From Clostridium carboxidivorans P7 (GTDB lineage Bacteria > Bacillota > Clostridia > Clostridiales > Clostridiaceae), in assembly GCF_001038625.1 (NCBI RefSeq), contig NZ_CP011803.1:1612001-1676000 (forward strand): a DNA stretch of 64,000 nt, read 5' to 3'. Of the stretch, positions 62,578 to 64,000 are shown in pieces. Position numbers and translations under genes: made by a program. Each line of letters opens with the position of its first letter. Position 1 is the first letter of the stretch. The notes below the pieces were generated by a model. It saw only the letters and a list, made by a program, of their open reading frames with translations. It ran no database searches and was not told where the DNA came from.

Positions 62578-64000
62578 ATGGCTTTAAATGATGAAGATAT
62601 TATATTGGAAAAAAATAATTTAAGTGAAATGGAAGATTGGATACATAATGAAGAAATAAAAATTAAAGAAAATGATGATGAATTAAAAAAGAGGATAGAT
62701 GGTCTTAGAAAACAATCTAAAGGTAAATATAATGAAGAATTAGAAACAAAGGAAAAGTTATATAAAATAACCCATAAAAATTTAGAAAAATATAATGAAG
62801 CTAAAAGTCAACCATACTTTGGAAGAATAGATTTTAGAGAATATAAAAGGGATAATGAGATTTTTTATATAGGAAAATTTGGACTTATGGATATGACAAC
62901 TGGTGATGAAAAAGTTATAGATTGGAGATCGCCAATAGCTGATTTATATTATAGTGGAACCTATGGAGAAGTTTTTTATAGAGCACCTATGGGAATAGTT
63001 AGTGGCGAATTAACTCTTAAAAGAAAGTTTTTAATTAAAGAAGGTAAACTTATAAATGCTTTTGATGAAGGCATAAATGAAATAATTTTAAGATCAGCAG
63101 GTGGTGGAGAAAATGTTCTAATGGATGAATATTTAAAAATCAATTTAGAGCAAAGTGTAAGTAATAAATTAAAGGATGTTGTTGCCACCATACAAAAAGA
63201 GCAAAATGATATAATAAGAGCTGAAAAGAATACAGCACTTATAGTTCAAGGTTCAGCTGGGTCAGGAAAGACTACAGTAGCACTTCATAGATTAGCTTAT
63301 TTAATATATAAATATAATGGAAAACTTAAAGGAGAAGATATTTTAGTTGTAGCTCCTAATAAGTTATTTTTAGATTATATATCAGAAGTTTTACCTGACC
63401 TTGGAATAAATACTGTTAAACAGATTACTTTTGAAGAAATAGCTCTTGAAGTATTAAAGCTTAAAGGAAAACTAATTACAAAGGATAAAAAGCTTTCAGA
63501 TATATTAGAAGCAAAAGATAGTGAAAACTTAAAGTATATGACTAAAAGCAGCAACATTAAAGGTACAATGGAATATAAGCTACTTATGGATAAATATATA
63601 GAGTATGTAGAGTTAAAAGATTTAGATATAGAGGATATAAAGGTTGAAAAGTACTTGCTTTTCGATAAAAAAGAGATAAAAAGATTATATTCTAAAGATA
63701 TGGTAAATTTATCTTTAAATAATAGAAAAGATGAAATTAAAAGATATTTTACATTAAAAATAGATGAAAAGATAAGAAATGTACTAGATAAAATAGATTT
63801 TTCTTATGAATATATGATAGCAAGAGTAAAAAAAACCATGGAAGATGGTCCTTTAAGAAGAAAGAAACTAATAGAATTATATGATGCAAGAGATAATAAG
63901 AAGGTGCAAATAAAGCAAGCAAGCATCAAAAATTTTGAAGATTATTTTGATAAGTGGAAAATAACAGATACTAAAAGATTTTATTTTGACTTATTTAATG
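62578..64000 (+). CDS. helD: HelD-like UvrD-family helicase, 5' part
   Basis: The reading frame stays open from the ATG at 62578 to the window end, 474 codons without the C-terminus. The N-terminal 80 residues are a charged coiled coil (the HelD secondary-channel arm region). PYFGRIDF, VIDWRSPIADLYYSG and the Walker A QGSAGSGKTTVALHRLAYL (about 224-242) identify the HelD/YvgS family, which frees stalled RNA polymerase from DNA. GGGGG precedes the ATG and the promoter is near consensus. The gene is complete only beyond this window. Confidence 0.9.
   Translation, partial: MALNDEDIILEKNNLSEMEDWIHNEEIKIKENDDELKKRIDGLRKQSKGKYNEELETKEKLYKITHKNLEKYNEAKSQPYFGRIDFREYKRDNEIFYIGKFGLMDMTTGDEKVIDWRSPIADLYYSGTYGEVFYRAPMGIVSGELTLKRKFLIKEGKLINAFDEGINEIILRSAGGGENVLMDEYLKINLEQSVSNKLKDVVATIQKEQNDIIRAEKNTALIVQGSAGSGKTTVALHRLAYLIYKYNGKLKGEDILVVAPNKLFLDYISEVLPDLGINTVKQITFEEIALEVLKLKGKLITKDKKLSDILEAKDSENLKYMTKSSNIKGTMEYKLLMDKYIEYVELKDLDIEDIKVEKYLLFDKKEIKRLYSKDMVNLSLNNRKDEIKRYFTLKIDEKIRNVLDKIDFSYEYMIARVKKTMEDGPLRRKKLIELYDARDNKKVQIKQASIKNFEDYFDKWKITDTKRFYFDLFN

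Overview
The window is an AT-rich, gene-dense bacterial chromosome segment that looks like Clostridium sensu stricto (cluster I). The evidence is low-GC codon use, strong AGGAGG-type ribosome binding sites, an alpha/beta-type small acid-soluble spore protein, a YaaH/SleL-like GH18 hydrolase, hybrid-cluster protein, and a CooS-CooF-flavoprotein cluster of the kind known from C. ljungdahlii relatives and some other clostridia. No rRNA, tRNA, CRISPR array or complete insertion sequence was seen. A species cannot be named from the sequence alone.

Layout. 0.1-6.9 kb: a two-gene ABC exporter, an SGNH hydrolase, an M20 amidohydrolase, an MFS drug exporter with a structured leader, and a GGDEF protein. 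7-12.6 kb: hybrid-cluster protein behind a GTAAC-N4-GTTAC operator, a possible small RNA or attenuated leader, a GH18 hydrolase, a TauE/SafE permease and a DedA/TVP38-like protein. 12.9-19.5 kb: asparagine synthetase, DUF4153 protein, chemoreceptor, YczE-like protein. 19.7-27.8 kb: oligoendopeptidase F, a class A beta-lactamase-like hydrolase, L-Ala-D/L-Glu epimerase, a sigma-54 activator, then a well-formed -24/-12 promoter driving a gamma-glutamyl hydrolase and an amino acid permease. This looks like a peptide or muropeptide amino acid recycling module. 28-31.1 kb: iscS-mnmA (tRNA 2-thiolation) and a DUF421 protein.

31.2-39 kb is the accessory region. It holds a Nudix hydrolase, a tightly coupled trio (DUF262 protein, AAA ATPase, unrecognised protein), and a 1241-residue PglX-type adenine methyltransferase with no other BREX genes. 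The Nudix gene and the trio start from nearly identical extended -10 promoters. This is the best candidate in the window for an uncharacterised defence system.

39.3-46.1 kb: SASP, then on the minus strand cooS-cooF-NAD(P)H oxidoreductase behind a consensus promoter overlapped by a palindrome, then two DEAD-box helicases on the plus strand. 46.2-50.6 kb: a lantibiotic-immunity type ABC transporter (LanFEG/CprABC-like) with its own two-component system. Its kinase gene ends inside an inverted-repeat element. 51-52.7 kb: a corrinoid protein and MtaA-type methyltransferase pair without a substrate methyltransferase. It is followed by a 289-bp foldback element flanked by 11-bp direct repeats. 53.4-64 kb: CDF metal exporter, small His-containing membrane protein, tandem fluoride channels, RecQ, a Ser/Thr kinase gene overlapping a tiny His/Ser-rich protein gene, YhaM, DUF503, a secreted Ig-like/TIM-barrel-like protein and the 5' part of a HelD-like helicase gene that runs off the window.
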